A DNA stretch of 64,000 bases from Coturnix japonica (taxonomy: Eukaryota > Chordata > Aves > Galliformes > Phasianidae). Under the pieces are notes generated by a model that was given only the letters and a program-made list of their open reading frames with translations, was not told where the DNA came from and searched no databases. A program made the translations under genes and the position numbers. Shown one piece after another: positions 49,393-62,705 of the stretch (position 1 is its first letter; each line of letters begins with the position of its first letter). The stretch spans positions 64,146,661 through 64,210,660 of the forward strand of contig NC_029516.1 of NCBI RefSeq assembly GCF_001577835.2. The letters run 5' to 3'.

Positions 49393-50528
49393 GTAGGAGC
49401 ATGGCAGGGTTTAGCTGAGGCTGACCGAAGCTCACAGGAGCTGCAGTAGCCCAGAGTGTAGTCTGGAGCCGGTCCAGCTGGGGAGCTGCTGCCAGCATTC
49501 CTGCAATTCCTCCCTTACAGCCGCCCTTGGGAACGCACCCTGGTATAATTCATCCATCCAGAGGCCGCAATTCAGCATAGACAGAAGAGGCCAAGCCTCT
49601 CTTCCTATGCTTGTGCTGTAACTAAACAGTTTGCCCCAAATCTGAGGGTAAAACCTGTTTCCAGAAGGATCTCTTTCCCCTTCCCACAGATTTCAGATGA
49701 CACCACCAAGGCATCGCAGTGCACAGCAAAGAGTCTCCTGTCCTTTATGATGTGCCTTGTAATGTTGTAACTGTGCTGATACTTTTACATTTTTCTCTTT
49801 TTAACACAGCTGAGCTCTTAGTCTGTTACTCAGGCCCTGTGCTGAGTGATCACTGAGCTGCTTTGGTCTGGTCTGTTCCATGCTGAAAGTCCAATCTATG
49901 TGGCTAGGTACAAGAGTGAAAGCTCTTTCCTGAGCAACATAAGGGGCCAGAGGATGTAGGGACCTCTCCTCTATCCCTACACCTCTTCAGAAGAGAGGTG
50001 AGCTGTGCTTCTGTAAGGCATTTTGGGATCAAAGTGTGACTTTTCTCACAGACTTGTTACTAATCTTTGGCATGTTTTCTAAAAGAACATGCCGTTTTAT
50101 CTCAAATTCAGCAGTTTGCTGAAGAGGGTTTTTAAAAGAACTAAAACAGATGAAGATTCTGTAACAAAGTAAGTTCCTTTTAAGAGTTGCTTTAACACAA
50201 ATAAGGTGCTTGTTCCAGTGGCTTCAGATAAAAAACATGCAGTAGAACTGACTTTGAAATGTGAAATGAAAGTGACTTCCCTTTTTCATTGTTAGAGCAG
50301 GAATTCAAAAAGTAAATAGCCACAGTGAGATCTAAACTGTATTTTCTGGTTTGAATAAATGTTTAACAGTAGTACAGCTACAGGGAAAACTTATAAGAGG
50401 TACTTTTATCCTGCTCTTACTAAATCTTAAGCTTTTCTTTAAGTATCTGGATTGAAGTCATTGTTTGGCAGAGCTGAGTATATATTCTGTACGCTTACAT
50501 GGGTTTTAAATGTAACATAGTCGGTTTA

Positions 50529-50564
50529 TTAATTTATTTATTTACTTATTTATTTATTTATTTT
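50529..50564. repeat. (TTTA)n microsatellite
   Basis: TTTATTTACTTATTTATTTA run, one interruption. Confidence 0.9.
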
Positions 50565-50959
50565 CCTTCAGATAAAATGTTCAAAGTCAAAACTGACCTT
50601 GATAAAAAGTGTTTGTGTGCAGTATAGCTGTAAGCATTTATACTGCACTGACTGGTTTGGTCTGAGTTTGAAATTCAGCTATGATTGAACACTTGTTCTT
50701 TGGTAGACATTATTGCAATTAAAACTCCAATTTTGTTTAATTTTTTTTTTCTTAAAATTACAGATGTTTCACATTTTTATGGGACTTAAAAGACTTTTAT
50801 AATGATGAAAATAAAGATAGGATAAATATTGTTGCCTCCAGACTGTGCATGTAATAGACCAAAATGTTATTGTGACTATGGATGCACCTCAGAGAGGTGG
50901 AAAAGAGGGGATCCAAGCAGCCGAATGTTCATTGTGTCTACAGTTGAGGTTTCGGATTT

Positions 50960-51640
50960 AGAATCATAGAATGGTTTGGGTTGAAAGGGACTTTTAAGAA
51001 CATCTAGTTCTAACCCACTGCCATAGGCAGTGACACCTCCCTCTAGACCAGGCTGCTCAAAGCCCCATCCAACCTGGCCTTGAGTGCCTACAGGAAGGGA
51101 GCATTCACAACCTCACACTGCAGTGTCTCACCGCCCTCACAGTAAACAATTTCTTCCTGATATCTAGTGTAAATCTACCCTCTTCCAGTTTAAAAACATT
51201 TTCATTTTTCCTATTGCTACCTACCCTTATAAAAGGTCCCACCCCAGCTTTCCTGTAGGTCCCTTCAGGTACTGGAAGGCCACTACAAGTCTCCTTGAAG
51301 CCTTCTCTTCTCCAGACTGAAAAGCCTCAACTCTCTCAAGCTGTCTTCATATGGGAGGAGCTCCATCCCCTTAATCATCTTTGAGGCCCTCCCCTGGACC
51401 TGCTCCTGCAGCATCATGTCCTTCTTGTGTTGGGGGTTCCAGAACTGGATGCAGTACTCCAGGTGGGGTCTCACAAGAGCAAAGTAGAGGGGCAGAGACA
51501 CCTCCCTTGACCTGCTGGTCACACTTCTCTTGATACAGCCCAGGATATGGTTGGCCTTCTGGACTGCCAACACACACTGCCAGCTCATATTGAATCTTTC
51601 ATCATTTCTTGCCAACTTCTGCACCAACATAACTCTTTTC
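50960..51640 (-). mobile_element. CR1 LINE with partial reverse-transcriptase C-terminus
   Basis: Minus-strand CR1 starting AGAATCATAGAATGGTTTGG. On minus, the frame from 51675 to 51283 encodes [40 protein letters not shown] and [20 protein letters not shown], the C-terminal part of CR1 ORF2. About 680 bp remain. The frame upstream of about 51640 is not CR1. Confidence 0.94.
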
Positions 51641-53169
51641 CAGGCAAACAATGCAGCCATTATAGCAAGACACACCTCTTACAAGCTTGTGAGCAAGGCA
51701 TGCCACACAGGCTGGAACTCCCTTTGCTTATGAAGGAAAAAATAAATGATATTTGTAACTGGCAGCTTTCCTGCACATCCCCTGATTTCATTGGTGCAGC
51801 TAACTGCAGAAAAGAAGTAGATATTATCATGCCCAGGAATGTGAAAAAGTGTAGGTAGGATTTATAATTAAAAAGAAAAACTTACGATTTTTTGTGGGGG
51901 AAGCAAAAAAAAAAAAAAAAAAAAAAAGAAAGTTGTATGGGCAGTATCAACATTTTAATGAAAAAAAATACTGCAAAAAATTAATTTGGAAAATTTGGGT
52001 CTTACTCTTTGATTTGTTGTTTTTATTGTTGCTACTGTTGTTTTGTAAGAAAAAAAAATAAAGGAATAACTTTAGGATATGTGAGTGAAAGTGCTGACTA
52101 AAGAAATGTTGGAGTCAGCAGTGGCTAACCAAAAGGCAATAGAAGAGCAGAAAAATTGTTAAACTAATGCTAAAAGGTCTTAATTTTAGAATCATTGCTG
52201 GAAATTACTGTAATAAGGCACAAAGTCTGTTGAATATATACGTTACTTAAGCTTGACACTTTAAAAACTGGCAACTGCCTTTTCTAAGAGAAAATTATAG
52301 GAAAAAAGAAAAAAGAAAAGCTTTTGATTTATCAAAAGAGAGGCTGGCAGTTAGTATTACCAGTATGCCCTGACCGAAACTAATATAAGCTCTTCTGCTA
52401 ATGCTATAAAATATAAGGTATGTTTAAAGAGACCTAAATATAATAACTGACTTACAAAAGCTGATGTAAGAAACAAGAATATTTCAAGGAAGAAAAGTAT
52501 TTCTTCTCAGCTTCTTCTGGAAGTCTTACCTTGTTCATTCTTTATTACTGAATTCACTTTATGTGATATTGATGCAACCAATATTTTTTGAGATTTTCTT
52601 CTCCTCTTCCCGTAGTCTGTCTTCTGGAAGCATAATCTTTGATCTATGATGACAATAATTTTCACAGAATATGCAAACAGTGACTAAAGATGGGGAGTAA
52701 GTAGCAAGAGCAAATGATCATGTGAGAAATAGCAATCCTCTAATCTTGAGAATGTGGAATATGATGTGTCAAACCACACAATCATAAGAAATTTTGGATC
52801 CAGTGAGTGCTGCCATTTACTATACCAGAGACTGCAGGTGCGTCTGAGAATCTGGAACTGTGTGTCCAACATCAGGCTCTGGGAATTAGTGGCCTGCACT
52901 GAATTCTATCTTTTAGCAATTATTCTGTGTTTTCATTAGAGAGGTGACTATATTCATTTTTCTTTGATTCTCAAGCCAATTCTTTATGTCATGCTACTCT
53001 CTGTATTCTTAGTCCTTTGAAGAAAAAATCATCTCTCCCTCTCTCTCCCTTTTGGAAACCCTAAATATATAGTCATTCCTTTGAGCACTTTTTTTTTTTT
53101 TTCCCATGCTTTTAAACTATACCAGAAATGAAGGTTGTATTTGTTTTCATCATTCAAAGAACATGGCAG
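51641..53169. other. AT-rich spacer without recognised gene
   Basis: It holds an A-run at 51905-51928, a T-run near 53090, and nothing else I recognise. Confidence 0.5.
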
Positions 53170-53645
53170 ATCATAGAATCATGGTATGGCTTGAGTGGGA
53201 AGGGATCTTAAAGACCATCATTCTCTTGGCCTGTACACATATCTGGGATTGCTGTGATCCAAGTGTAGCTCCTTGTACTTGGCCTTGTTGAATCTCACTA
53301 GACTTTCAAGCTTGCCCAGGTTCCATTGGATAGCATTCCTTCCTTCTGCTGTATCAGCTGCACTACTTAGCTTGGTGTCATCAGCAAACTTGGTGAGAGT
53401 GCCCTTGATTCTACTGTCTAGGTTGTTGATACAGATGTTGGAAGAGCAGTCATCCCAAGATGAACCCCTGTGAGATTCCACTTATTACCAACCTCCAGCT
53501 GGACACAGAGCCATTGACCACAACACTGTGGCTGCGACCATCCAACCAGTTCTGTATCCACAGAATAGTTAACTCTTCAAATCTCTTCAACTTAGAGATA
53601 AGGATGTGGTGTGGGACCATGTCGAAGGCGTTGTGGATCTATCAA
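53170..53645 (-). mobile_element. CR1 LINE, internally deleted
   Basis: Minus-strand CR1 in which about 45 bp of the 3' tip (ATCATAGAATCATGGTATGG) joins directly to reverse-transcriptase sequence. Reading minus, that sequence contains LTKFADDTKLSSAADTAEGR with the FADD catalytic motif, and upstream of it the [14 protein letters not shown] segment. The C-terminal end of ORF2 and most of the 3' UTR are missing. Confidence 0.88.
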
Positions 53646-54249
53646 TGTAAAGGGAGTAAGCTAGAATTGGTTCTGAGGGAACCATCCTGTTAAATTTCTT
53701 ACAGATTGTTACTTAGCAAACTTGTAGGTAGTCTTAAAATTGTCTCAGTAACGCTTTGTTTCATGATTTACAAAGTATCTCATTGGAAATTGTTGCCAGA
53801 GGCAAAAATAGATTTCAGATCTTTGATATTAGCTCTGAGACAATGCATTCTGCTCACCTCTGTGCACAAGCCTTGTCTCTGTGAGTACAGCAAGGCGGGA
53901 GGGCAATCACCAACAAGAAGGGTTGGTTATTCAGTGCCCCTGAATAACGTTTTCCTGTGCAGAAGCCTGTAATTAAAAATATATCTTATATACAGTAAAT
54001 TTTTACCCTTACATTTTATGTATGCTGTGCAGCGTTTGTATTTCACTAGGCTTTTCAAACTCTGAAATCAAGCCTGCTGGAGTCTTTAGGCTTTCTCTTT
54101 TCCCTGGCTACCACAACCATTGAGGATTATATTGCTTTTGGCACAGTGTTGCAGGATCATGCTCATAAGGGCCAAAGCTTCAAGAGAAGTATTCACCAGG
54201 AATGCCTTGTAGGGAATTATTGGCATCTCTTCTCACCATAACTTTCCAA
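53646..54249. other. Spacer without recognised gene
   Basis: About 600 bp with no named element or exon. Confidence 0.5.
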
Positions 54250-54301
54250 AACACGATGATCTTGAAGGTCTTTTCCAACATAAATGATTCTGTGATTCTC
54301 A
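54250..54301 (+). mobile_element. CR1 LINE, minimal 3' tip
   Basis: About 50 bp: GATGATCTTGAAGGTCTTTT, then CCAACATAAATGATTCTGTG and ATTCT. Strongly 5'-truncated insertion. Confidence 0.85.
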
Positions 54302-55593
54302 GGCATTTATGGTGCCACTCAGCTGGCCACCACAGTGCTCATGCAGATAAGAAGGTGAAACTTCAGGTAGGTTCAAACAAAAGATGCCCAGGAAAATGGT
54401 ACCAGGTCATTCCCAACTCCCACTCCTTCTCCCCCTTCTGTATTAACAGTGTTCTGTAGTGTCACTGGAGGCTCCAGTTCTGGAAGCTGCCCCAAACTTG
54501 AGAAGCCACTTGCTAGAGTCTGAGGCTGGAATTCCTAATTTTGGCATGTATTCTTCCAAGGAGGCTTTGAATAAAGTTTTTACAGTGCAGGCTGATCATT
54601 ACAGCTTCAGAGCATACTGAAGGTCCCAGTATCTGATTTATTTCTGGCTTCAGTATATGGTAATCTGGACACCATTGTAGCTTTAGATGTACATCTGTTT
54701 AATACTGCTATATACCTTTGCATGGATATCATGATTATTGTCACCTATTGGATGAAAAATGAAAAAAATCAGGTTTTGTTTTGTTTAGTTGTTGTTTTTT
54801 TCCTGAAAATTATTCAATTGGTTTACTGGATTTTACCCTGTATTTAGAAGCTGAGAAATGACAGTTTCAGCCTCTGCTGAGGCTGAGTGCTACAGGGAAA
54901 GAAAGGTGACTCACAACAGAAGGTGGACAACTTTTGAATTTTATAGTAAGAACTGATGCTCTACTTAGGACAAAAAAACCCAAAAAAACCCAAAAAAACA
55001 ACAACAAGAAAAAAACATCAAAAAACAAACAAACAAACAAAAAAAAAAAGCCTAAAAAAAACCCTGAATGTGTGATCCTATCCCTCCTTAGCTTGAGGTC
55101 AGTGTGAGTTATGGTGCTGACTGATTTCCCTGGGGATGAAACCTCATGTTGTCTATGCAGGAATGTCACTAAACGGGTAGGTGAGATTTTAGGTTAAACT
55201 TGTAAGCTGGGGAAAAAAAGCAGTGCCTGAAGGCTTAATATTATCTTCCCTGTTCCAGTGTGTCCACTGGGTGATGTTTGTTTTGGCAGTGTTTTTTGTT
55301 GGTTCTTTTTTGAGCTTTCTTGGTGGTAAGGAAATTCTTTTGAGACAGTTTGGGTAGCAGAATAAGTTGCGGTTCTGTTTGCAGCTTTATTTGTCTCAGC
55401 ATCTGGATTTATTATACATACTGTTTTGCTTGACAGAAAGATTAAGCAGACTTGACAAACTCACAGTTGTAACCTTATCTTTGCAGTCAGAACCCTACTA
55501 GTCATGATAAAAGATATGTTGTTAAGATCTACAAAGGAAAATACTGAAGGAAAAATGGGAGGAGGTGAAAGGGGAGGTGGGGGGAAGAGAGAG
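54302..55593. other. Spacer without recognised gene
   Basis: The main feature is an A-rich simple repeat at 54970-55062. No exon was seen. Confidence 0.5.
54970..55062. repeat. A-rich simple repeat (AAAAAACCC / AAAC units)
   Basis: CAAAAAAACCCAAAAAAACC-type units grade into ACAAACAAACAAACAAA and then A-runs. On minus this gives an artefactual open frame rich in Phe and Leu (54867-55169). Confidence 0.9.
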
Positions 55594-56097
55594 AGAATCA
55601 CAGAATCACAGAATCAAAGAATTGTAGAGGTTGGAAGGGACCTCTCGAGATCATCAAGTCCAACCCCCCTGCCAAAACAGGTTCCCTACACCATGTTGCA
55701 CAGGTAGGCGTCCAGTCGGGTCTTGAATATCTCCAGAGAAAGAGACTCTACCACCTCCCTGGGCAGCCTCACTGTGAAGAAGTTCTTGGTACATTCGTGC
55801 GGAATTTCCTATGCTGTAGTTTCATCCCATTACCCCTAGTCCTGTCCCCACGCACTACTGAAAAGAGACCAGACTCACCACTATGGCCCCCACACCTCAG
55901 GTATTTATAAACCTGGATCAAATCCCCTCTCAGCCTTCTTTTCTCAAGGCTAAACAGACCCAGTTCGCTCAGTCTCTCCTCATAGGGGAGATGCTCCAGG
56001 CCCTTCACCATCTTAGTGGCCCTCCGTTGGACTCTTTCCAAGAGATCCCTTTTTGTTCCGGGGAGCCCAGAACTGGACACAGTATTCCAGATGAAAA
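55594..56097 (-). mobile_element. CR1 LINE, 3' part, relatively young
   Basis: Minus-strand CR1 starting with three tail units (AGAATCACAGAATCACAGAA) and TTGTAGAGGTTGGAAGGGAC. On minus, the frame at 55769-56137 is open through [20 protein letters not shown] and [20 protein letters not shown] to [12 protein letters not shown]. The long tail and open frame suggest it is among the youngest copies here. Confidence 0.95.
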
Positions 56098-57396
56098 GGA
56101 AAAGAAGAAAACCATTTAATTCAACAGGTGTCTGCAAGTAGAGCTGTAGAGCTTGGATGTAGTATCATACTGCATACTAGTGTTACATAAATACAAGTGA
56201 TATAGGTCTTTTTTTATGAGTGTCATAAGTTTTGTTCTGTGTGTGGTGGCCTCACTGATTGTTTGCTGTTAGCTGGTGGCTTCCCATCTATAAATAGTTA
56301 CACTACAGTTAAATCAGGAAGATGAACTGCATTTATAAGAACAAAAAAATAAGTAATTTTGAAGCAATCAATTATAACTAGCTTCCCATATCAAATTTGT
56401 TTCTTATTCCCTCTGAAACCTGCCATGGTTCATATTATTAACACTTAAAAAAAGCTTATCTTCCTTTTGTATAAGACCCATGCAAAGGAATTAGTTATGT
56501 AGTGAAGAGACAGTGAAGATGTCTAAGTACAAAATAGTACCGAGTAGGTACCATTAAAGGTATCACCTAAAAATAATTTGTAATCTAAGCAAAAATCGTA
56601 TGCTCAATTGGAAGGGGCAGTAAACACTGTCAAATGTTTTGCTATGCTAATGGGATTTCCAGAGTTAACACCTGTGTGTCACTGTAAGTGAAAACTTAGC
56701 TAGTAAGTGGGGGAGAGTGTTCTGTGTTTTGCTTTGTTAGGTGCTGCATAGTTTTAGTTGACCTTCTGAGAGAATGGAAGGATTTTCCATGCTGGCTCTG
56801 AATTCTTTTCAGGGATTGACATCTAAGCCACTTCTAAAAAAGGTAAAGTTGATTTGAGACACAGCTAGAATAGCTATGTCTTTAACTATTTATTTATTAA
56901 TTTATTATTTGTGTCCAATTAATATTGTTTACAATTAATTACAGCACAAATACTTACCAATCTAAACAATTTTTTTCTTGCTAGCCAGGTTGGTTTTGTT
57001 TCATAGCATTTAAGTTAGGTGTTTGCATCGCTGGGAAGAGCTATTATTTATCTTCAGTAAAGACAATTGAAGAAAAAAATGGAGATTTACTGAAAAGATT
57101 AAGTTTTAAGTTATATTAAGTTATGACAGCTATAGAAGAAAATTCTTGTCTGACTTCTCTACTATATGTCCTTTCTGCTTTCTACTGCTGACTTAGCTTT
57201 GTCCTCTCAAATCTTCCTCAAACTCTGCACTTTCTTATTTATATACTGCTTATCAAATATTTATTAAACATATCAGAAGGAATATTGTTTGAAGGTGCAT
57301 AAAATGATAAGTTGCTGGGTGAACAAACTTTTCTTTGAGGTTACCTGAAGGGCTTACAGCCTGAACACTTACCAGGTTGTTTTCCCCCTGTCTAAT

Positions 57397-57450
57397 AGTA
57401 ATAATAAGAATAGTAATAGTAATAATAAACAGCAACAAACAACAACAACA
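57397..57450. repeat. (AAT)n / (AAC)n simple repeat
   Basis: AATAGTAATAATAAGAATAG-type triplets followed by AACAACAACAACAAG. Confidence 0.85.
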
Positions 57451-57715
57451 AGTATACAAGCAAAAATCCATCTTTCCATCTATTCCTTGCTTCAATTCAG
57501 ACCTTCACGTCATTACTGTTGCAGTAGTTCTTTATACTGTAGCAACACGAATACTTCAACATAGAAATAATATAGAATTTCTCAAAGTTTTCAGTTTTTG
57601 TGATGTGCTACAGGGAAGAAGAATAAATAAACAATATGGCCTTGTTAGGTAAGTGTGTGTAAAACTGATGCATTTGTATCTTTAGATTTATGTAGCAGTT
57701 AGCACACATATGTTT

Positions 57716-57775
57716 GAAAGTTCAAAAAGATATGGATACCAGTGTAATTCAAAAAGATGTGGATACCAATGTTGT
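57716..57775. repeat. ~30-bp tandem duplication
   Basis: TTCAAAAAGATATGGATACC is followed 30 bp later by TTCAAAAAGATGTGGATACC. The two units differ at a few positions. Confidence 0.85.
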
Positions 57776-58488
57776 TAAGTCCATCTTATGATCCTTTAGT
57801 AGTGTTTCATGCAGTCTAATGGACTAGCATGCCTCATTCCCTCAGTATTAGATTTGTTAGTATTAGATTAGACTTGTTAGATTTTCTACATTAGAAGTAG
57901 GATTTTTTATCTTCCAGATGTTTTAAATGTTAATTATGTCTCAGGATGATGCTTGTGGTGTGCAGCTAAAGATATATGGATATAGAAAAAACCTTTAGAT
58001 AAGGTGATGAAGTGTTCAGGGTGGAAGCCTTCATAATGATGCAATGGTCTCACAATCATTTCTTACCAAATACGCATGCAAGCAAACTGCCCAGCAATAA
58101 AAATTTGATCTAGCTTATGCAGTGATGCACAATCCCATTGCTGTCAAGTTAGTCAAAGTACACGGGGGCAGCAAGAAGACATAAATTCTTGTTTATGTCA
58201 GCATTGGGAGGGCAGGAGATACTAGATGTCAAATAAATCTTTCAGATGAAAAGTTAACCTGCCAGAATTTTTTGAGCAAATTTGAATTCATGGAGTTCAT
58301 TTATGCTGGATAATTTCTTTCTTTCATGTGACCTCGATTTTTCTGATCCGGTACAGAGAAGTTGAAGGTCACATTGCATCACTGAACCGTGCTATGAGAT
58401 GTTTCCCATGCAGATTTTAACTAGGATTTTGAAGGTCTGTATGCCATATCAGGCAAGGGAATTAATTCTCTATAAAGTATAGGCACAG

Positions 58489-58534
58489 TGGATAAGAAGA
58501 AAAAATGAACAGGATAAGAAGAAAAAATGAACAG
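58489..58534. repeat. 22-bp perfect tandem duplication
   Basis: GGATAAGAAGAAAAAATGAA plus CA occurs twice in direct succession without differences, so it is recent or polymorphic. Confidence 0.92.
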
Positions 58535-61500
58535 GAAGCTTTTTAGCTACATTTCAAACTTCAAATGTTACCTACTATATTTTTTACCCAGCTGTTACAA
58601 TTTACTGTGGAAAGATCTGACTTCCCCTCCTCCCTCCCCCTTTCCTTTTATATTTCTTTTTCTTCCTCTAGTTTTCTGTACTTAGTAGTCTTTGATAAAC
58701 ATATTATGTTGCAGTTTTTCACCTACAGGAATTCCTCATGTTCTTCCATAAATGTCACCTCTCACAAACTAATAGCTTTGCTCATAAAAACTGACAAATG
58801 AAGTATTTGTGACCCTGTAGTGAGTTTTAATAAGCATTTTAATGTTGTCTTTAAAATTCCAACCTTAAATAAAACGGTAGCAACTATTGAGAGATAAAAT
58901 TATTTCTCATTTTTTGTTCAGTTATAACTCCAAGACATCTAGCAGGGAAGATGTCTTAAAAAGTAAGATTCTGTGGATAAGATATGATTATGTGAGTAAA
59001 GGGGAGCATTGAGGTGGACTAAAATGAAAGCTACAGAAATTGTTGGGGATCAAGGGTAGAACTTATCCGCTATTTTTGCAGCTTGATTGTATTGGTATTA
59101 TAGAGTATGCAAACTGGTCTGAGACCTATAACCTTCCTTTGCTCAAGCTTGATCAGTGAGTGACTTCTCATTAGTAACATTTGCTAGGCTGCTTGGTCAA
59201 CTGCGCTGAGATCAAGCACCGAACACCTTTGATAAAACACTACCAGGCTTTATGGTTCTAAATTTCCTGCCTTTTAAAGTAAATTATGATAACTTACAAA
59301 TCTGCTGGGAGGAAAGTGTTTGATCTTATTAGTTGTGAATTAGTGGATAAATAATTATTTCAGGCTAAACTAACAAACAAAAAACTCAGCACTTTAGTGC
59401 TCAGATGAAGAGCTGGTCCAGTGTAAACAGAGAAACAGAGGAATGTTATGTGCTGTTATCATTTTACTTGATTTTGAATTGAGATTTGTAGCTAAACATG
59501 GTCCCCATATAATAAGGCTTTTGGAACTCTTCTCCTTTGCTGTAAAGTCCTGTTTCATTTTGAGATATCTAGGTTATGGGAAGGATGGTGATAAGTTGGG
59601 TGAACTACAACCACATCTTGACAAGAACTGGAAACACAGGCTCTGTGTTATTTAAAAACAGGAAGAATATTAATTTATTTTACAAGCCCTAATTTATTCT
59701 AGCTAGAGAAATCTCTGGTGAATAATTATGCAATTAAAAAAAAAGCAAAACCTTTTTATCATAATACACCAACCCTTTGTCCAGTAAGTTGTCAGATTAA
59801 TTTAATTATAAAATACAGTCTTAAAAATATACTTGTCTGCAATTGAAAGTGTTTAATCCCTTGAGACAGAAGCTCTGGTTAAACATGAGTTCAGCCAACA
59901 TAATTCTGCCACATTAATGTGCATTACCATTTACTAATTCAGAAAGCAAGTTCCATAGATGACTGATCATTAATGTTTATTATGATTACATTACAGTAAT
60001 TTTGTTTAGTCAATAAACATTTAAACTGAATCAAAACATGGTGTTGTAGTGTGTCACGTTGCAACCACTTATCCATGTTCAGATAATTTTGCTTTAACAA
60101 TACAGCAGGCATACATGGCTTTCTGTTAATTGGTTACACATTAGGCACTTTTTTTCCACGTGCTTGCTCTGTGCCAGATGAATGAGTGGATGCGATAAGA
60201 AAATAGCTGCAGTGTTTCAACCACAAAAGAGCATTTCCAGAAGCTCCCTATTAGTAATGGGTAGAAATAATCCCTTTACTTCAGTGCTTTTAGAACTGGG
60301 AATAGCTGATGCATGCAGATATTTCTACGCAGTAGAGAAACAATTTATATTTCACTCTGACATGCTTAATTTTTCTCAGCAGGGAAGTTGAGGGTGGAGG
60401 GTAGGGGGGTAAAGACTTTGCAAAGGGATGGTCACAGCAAGTGTTATAAGGGCAGGCTTTTTGCAGTACATTTGGGGATTATCCCTAGTGTAGATCTGTG
60501 AGAAGACGTTTTCTTAAGTTAGCAAGACCTATGTGACATCCTTCCCTATTAATTGGGAGCTATAAATAGTTCCCCATTTTGGAGGAAAGATGGGAGGGAA
60601 GAGAGTTGTTTTAACAGCATAATGGGGCAGTCTGTGACCCTGAACAGCCTGTAAAGGATGTTCCAATCACTCAAACTTCTCATTTCAGGAATGTGCTACC
60701 CTGCGTTTATCATCCTCCTAGCTGAAAATATGCTTTCTTACAAAGTGTAACAATTTTACTTTATCTATTTTGTATAGAGTGGATGATTGTTGTAAATGAA
60801 TGCAGTGTTATTAAATACTTCGCACCGAAGACATCAAAAATGTAGTCTGATTGATCATTGAAGCAAGTGCAACATAGCGCATAAGCATCTCCCACCTTCA
60901 ACATGATTAAGTTTGTGTTCTAAACAAGGTCAAACCAACTGGGGTTAAGAGAGTGTTTCAAAATTACATTTTCCGTATTTAAAAATGTTTACATTTACCA
61001 TATTTGATGAAAATATTTACTGTTTCTGTTATTCAGTTACTGGCCTCTGCTATCTGTACTGCTACACACCCACTGGATGAATGTAGAGTAAGCGTCATAT
61101 TCACGCTGCTAATAAGAGATGCAAACTGTTTGCATATCAGATTATTGAGCCATTAAGTGTCACCAAACACTATATCACAAATGAAAACTGTTTGTTGATT
61201 AGACAATTGCAGCTGTGGCTGCCAGTATAATTGTAAGTGCTAAGGAAATATAAACAAACACATTTACTCATTCAGTCAGGTTTCACCATTAGCAGGTGAC
61301 GTGGTGATAGAGGGATGAATGTTTAAGCTTTAAACATGCAAGAAGCACCAAAATAAGAGAAGATCTTCCTGCAAACTTCAGAGTGAATTCTGCTCTAGCA
61401 GATAACAGAATAACTGTAAGTGATGTAGAGAACTAGAGAAATACTTTACTTGTGGTTACAGGCTTGTCTCCCCTTTGTTCCTGCAGCTTTGGTAGTTTGC

Positions 61501-62123
61501 TCATTCATGTACAGCCCACAAACTCAAAGTCTGCCTGTGCTGGGTGAGATGAGGAGAGAGGAGTTTAGGCAGAAGAACCTGCACGTCAATAGAGAAAAGA
61601 GTGAGTTGTGGAGAAGAATTAGGTCAGGATAAAGGATCTAGGAAAAACATGGAAAACAGGGATTGTGGTTAAAGAAGGGAAAACAGGGATGAGCAAAAAG
61701 GAAGGCTGAATGGAAAGAAGGAAGGATGAGGAACTTGGTGCATGGGAATGCATGGTGGGAGCTAAAGAAATAATTAAGAGCAACTTGAACATGCACAGGC
61801 ACTGTAGGTGACTGTGTGTCATGCACCATAGAGGTGAGGACCATCAAAGTGTCAAATAACAAGCACACTCTTCACACTATTTGCTATGCCAAGACGGGAC
61901 ATCAGCTGAAATCTCTATGTGGAATTGTGCTGTGCTGGGGGCTCTGCTATATGGAGTTGTTTTCTGTGATTCAGGACAGTTGCATGGATGTACTCTAAGT
62001 GTTAGAGCACAGTCTTACTGAAAAGGTGGCATTAAAAATCCAAAGAAACAAAGCAGTTCAGTTCATGGAGGCTTTAGACAGTTATAGAATAATGCTTCAG
62101 TGTTTACCCCAGAGTAAATCCTC

Positions 62124-62162
62124 AAAAGAAAAGAAAAAAGAAAGAAAAAGAAAGAAAGAATG
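62124..62162. repeat. (GAAA)n microsatellite
   Basis: AAAGAAAAGAAAAAAGAAAG-type run, impure. Confidence 0.85.
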
Positions 62163-62460
62163 AAAAAAGTAGATGCATGAACTTGTGTTTCTTTCCAAAT
62201 CTAGGACATTTAACATCAGAAAAAAACACCATTCTCCTATTTTCAAGGCACTGAATGAATGAGACTATTAGAAAATTGCTTTCGGAGAAATCAGCACTGT
62301 TCAATCAGTATGTAACTTGGTGTGATAGAGCACAGAGACATGTGACAGCACGACTGTCTTCCTTTATTTCTGATTTTCAAGGCTGTGCCTCAATCCATTG
62401 CAGGAATTAGCCTCTGTGTGTGCTCCTTCTCTGATCGTGACATAAAAAGAATCAAATTTC

Positions 62461-62705
62461 ACAGAATCACAGAATGACCCAAGTTGGAAGGGACCTCAAG
62501 GATCACGAAGCTCCAACCCCCCTGCCTTGCAGAGCCCCCAAACTTCCATGTCTACTAGACCAGGTTGCCCAGGGCCCCACCCAACCTGGTCTTGGACACC
62601 TCCAAGGACGGGGCATCCACAACCTCCCTGGGCAGCCTGTTCCAGGACCTCACCATTCTCCTAGTAAAGAACTTCCCCCTAACATCCAACCTAAATCTTC
62701 CCTCA
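62461..62705 (-). mobile_element. CR1 LINE, 3' tip
   Basis: Minus-strand CR1 starting ACAGAATCACAGAATGACCC, through AGGTTGCCCAGGGCCCCACC and AAGAACTTCCCCCTAACATC. About 245 bp remain, ending in an A/G-rich stretch. Confidence 0.94.

Larger units (their letters stand above)
48441..50959. other. Probable first intron of the CpG-island gene
   Basis: It contains a short tandem duplication at 48688-48727 and an exon-like segment at 49205-49392. A (TTTA)n run is at 50529-50564. The right half is AT-rich. No coding exon is recognised. Confidence 0.4.
56098..62460. other. AT-rich region, probable intron, no recognised exon
   Basis: More than 6 kb without a CR1 copy, CpG island or recognisable coding exon. 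Local repeats: (AAT)n/(AAC)n at 57397-57450, two small tandem duplications at 57716-57775 and 58489-58534, and (GAAA)n at 62124-62162. Segments at 59880-60050 and 61130-61300 look like conserved non-coding DNA in style, which is unproven. Confidence 0.45.

Noticed and set aside
50091-50168. Possible short coding exon (MPFYLKFSSLLKRVF...) with an AAA|GTAAGT donor
   Set aside because: The acceptor side is weak (TTTTCTAAAAG) and the peptide matches nothing I know; left uncalled.
54867-55169. Phe/Leu-rich minus-strand frame resembling a membrane protein
   Set aside because: Produced by the A-rich simple repeat at 54970-55062.
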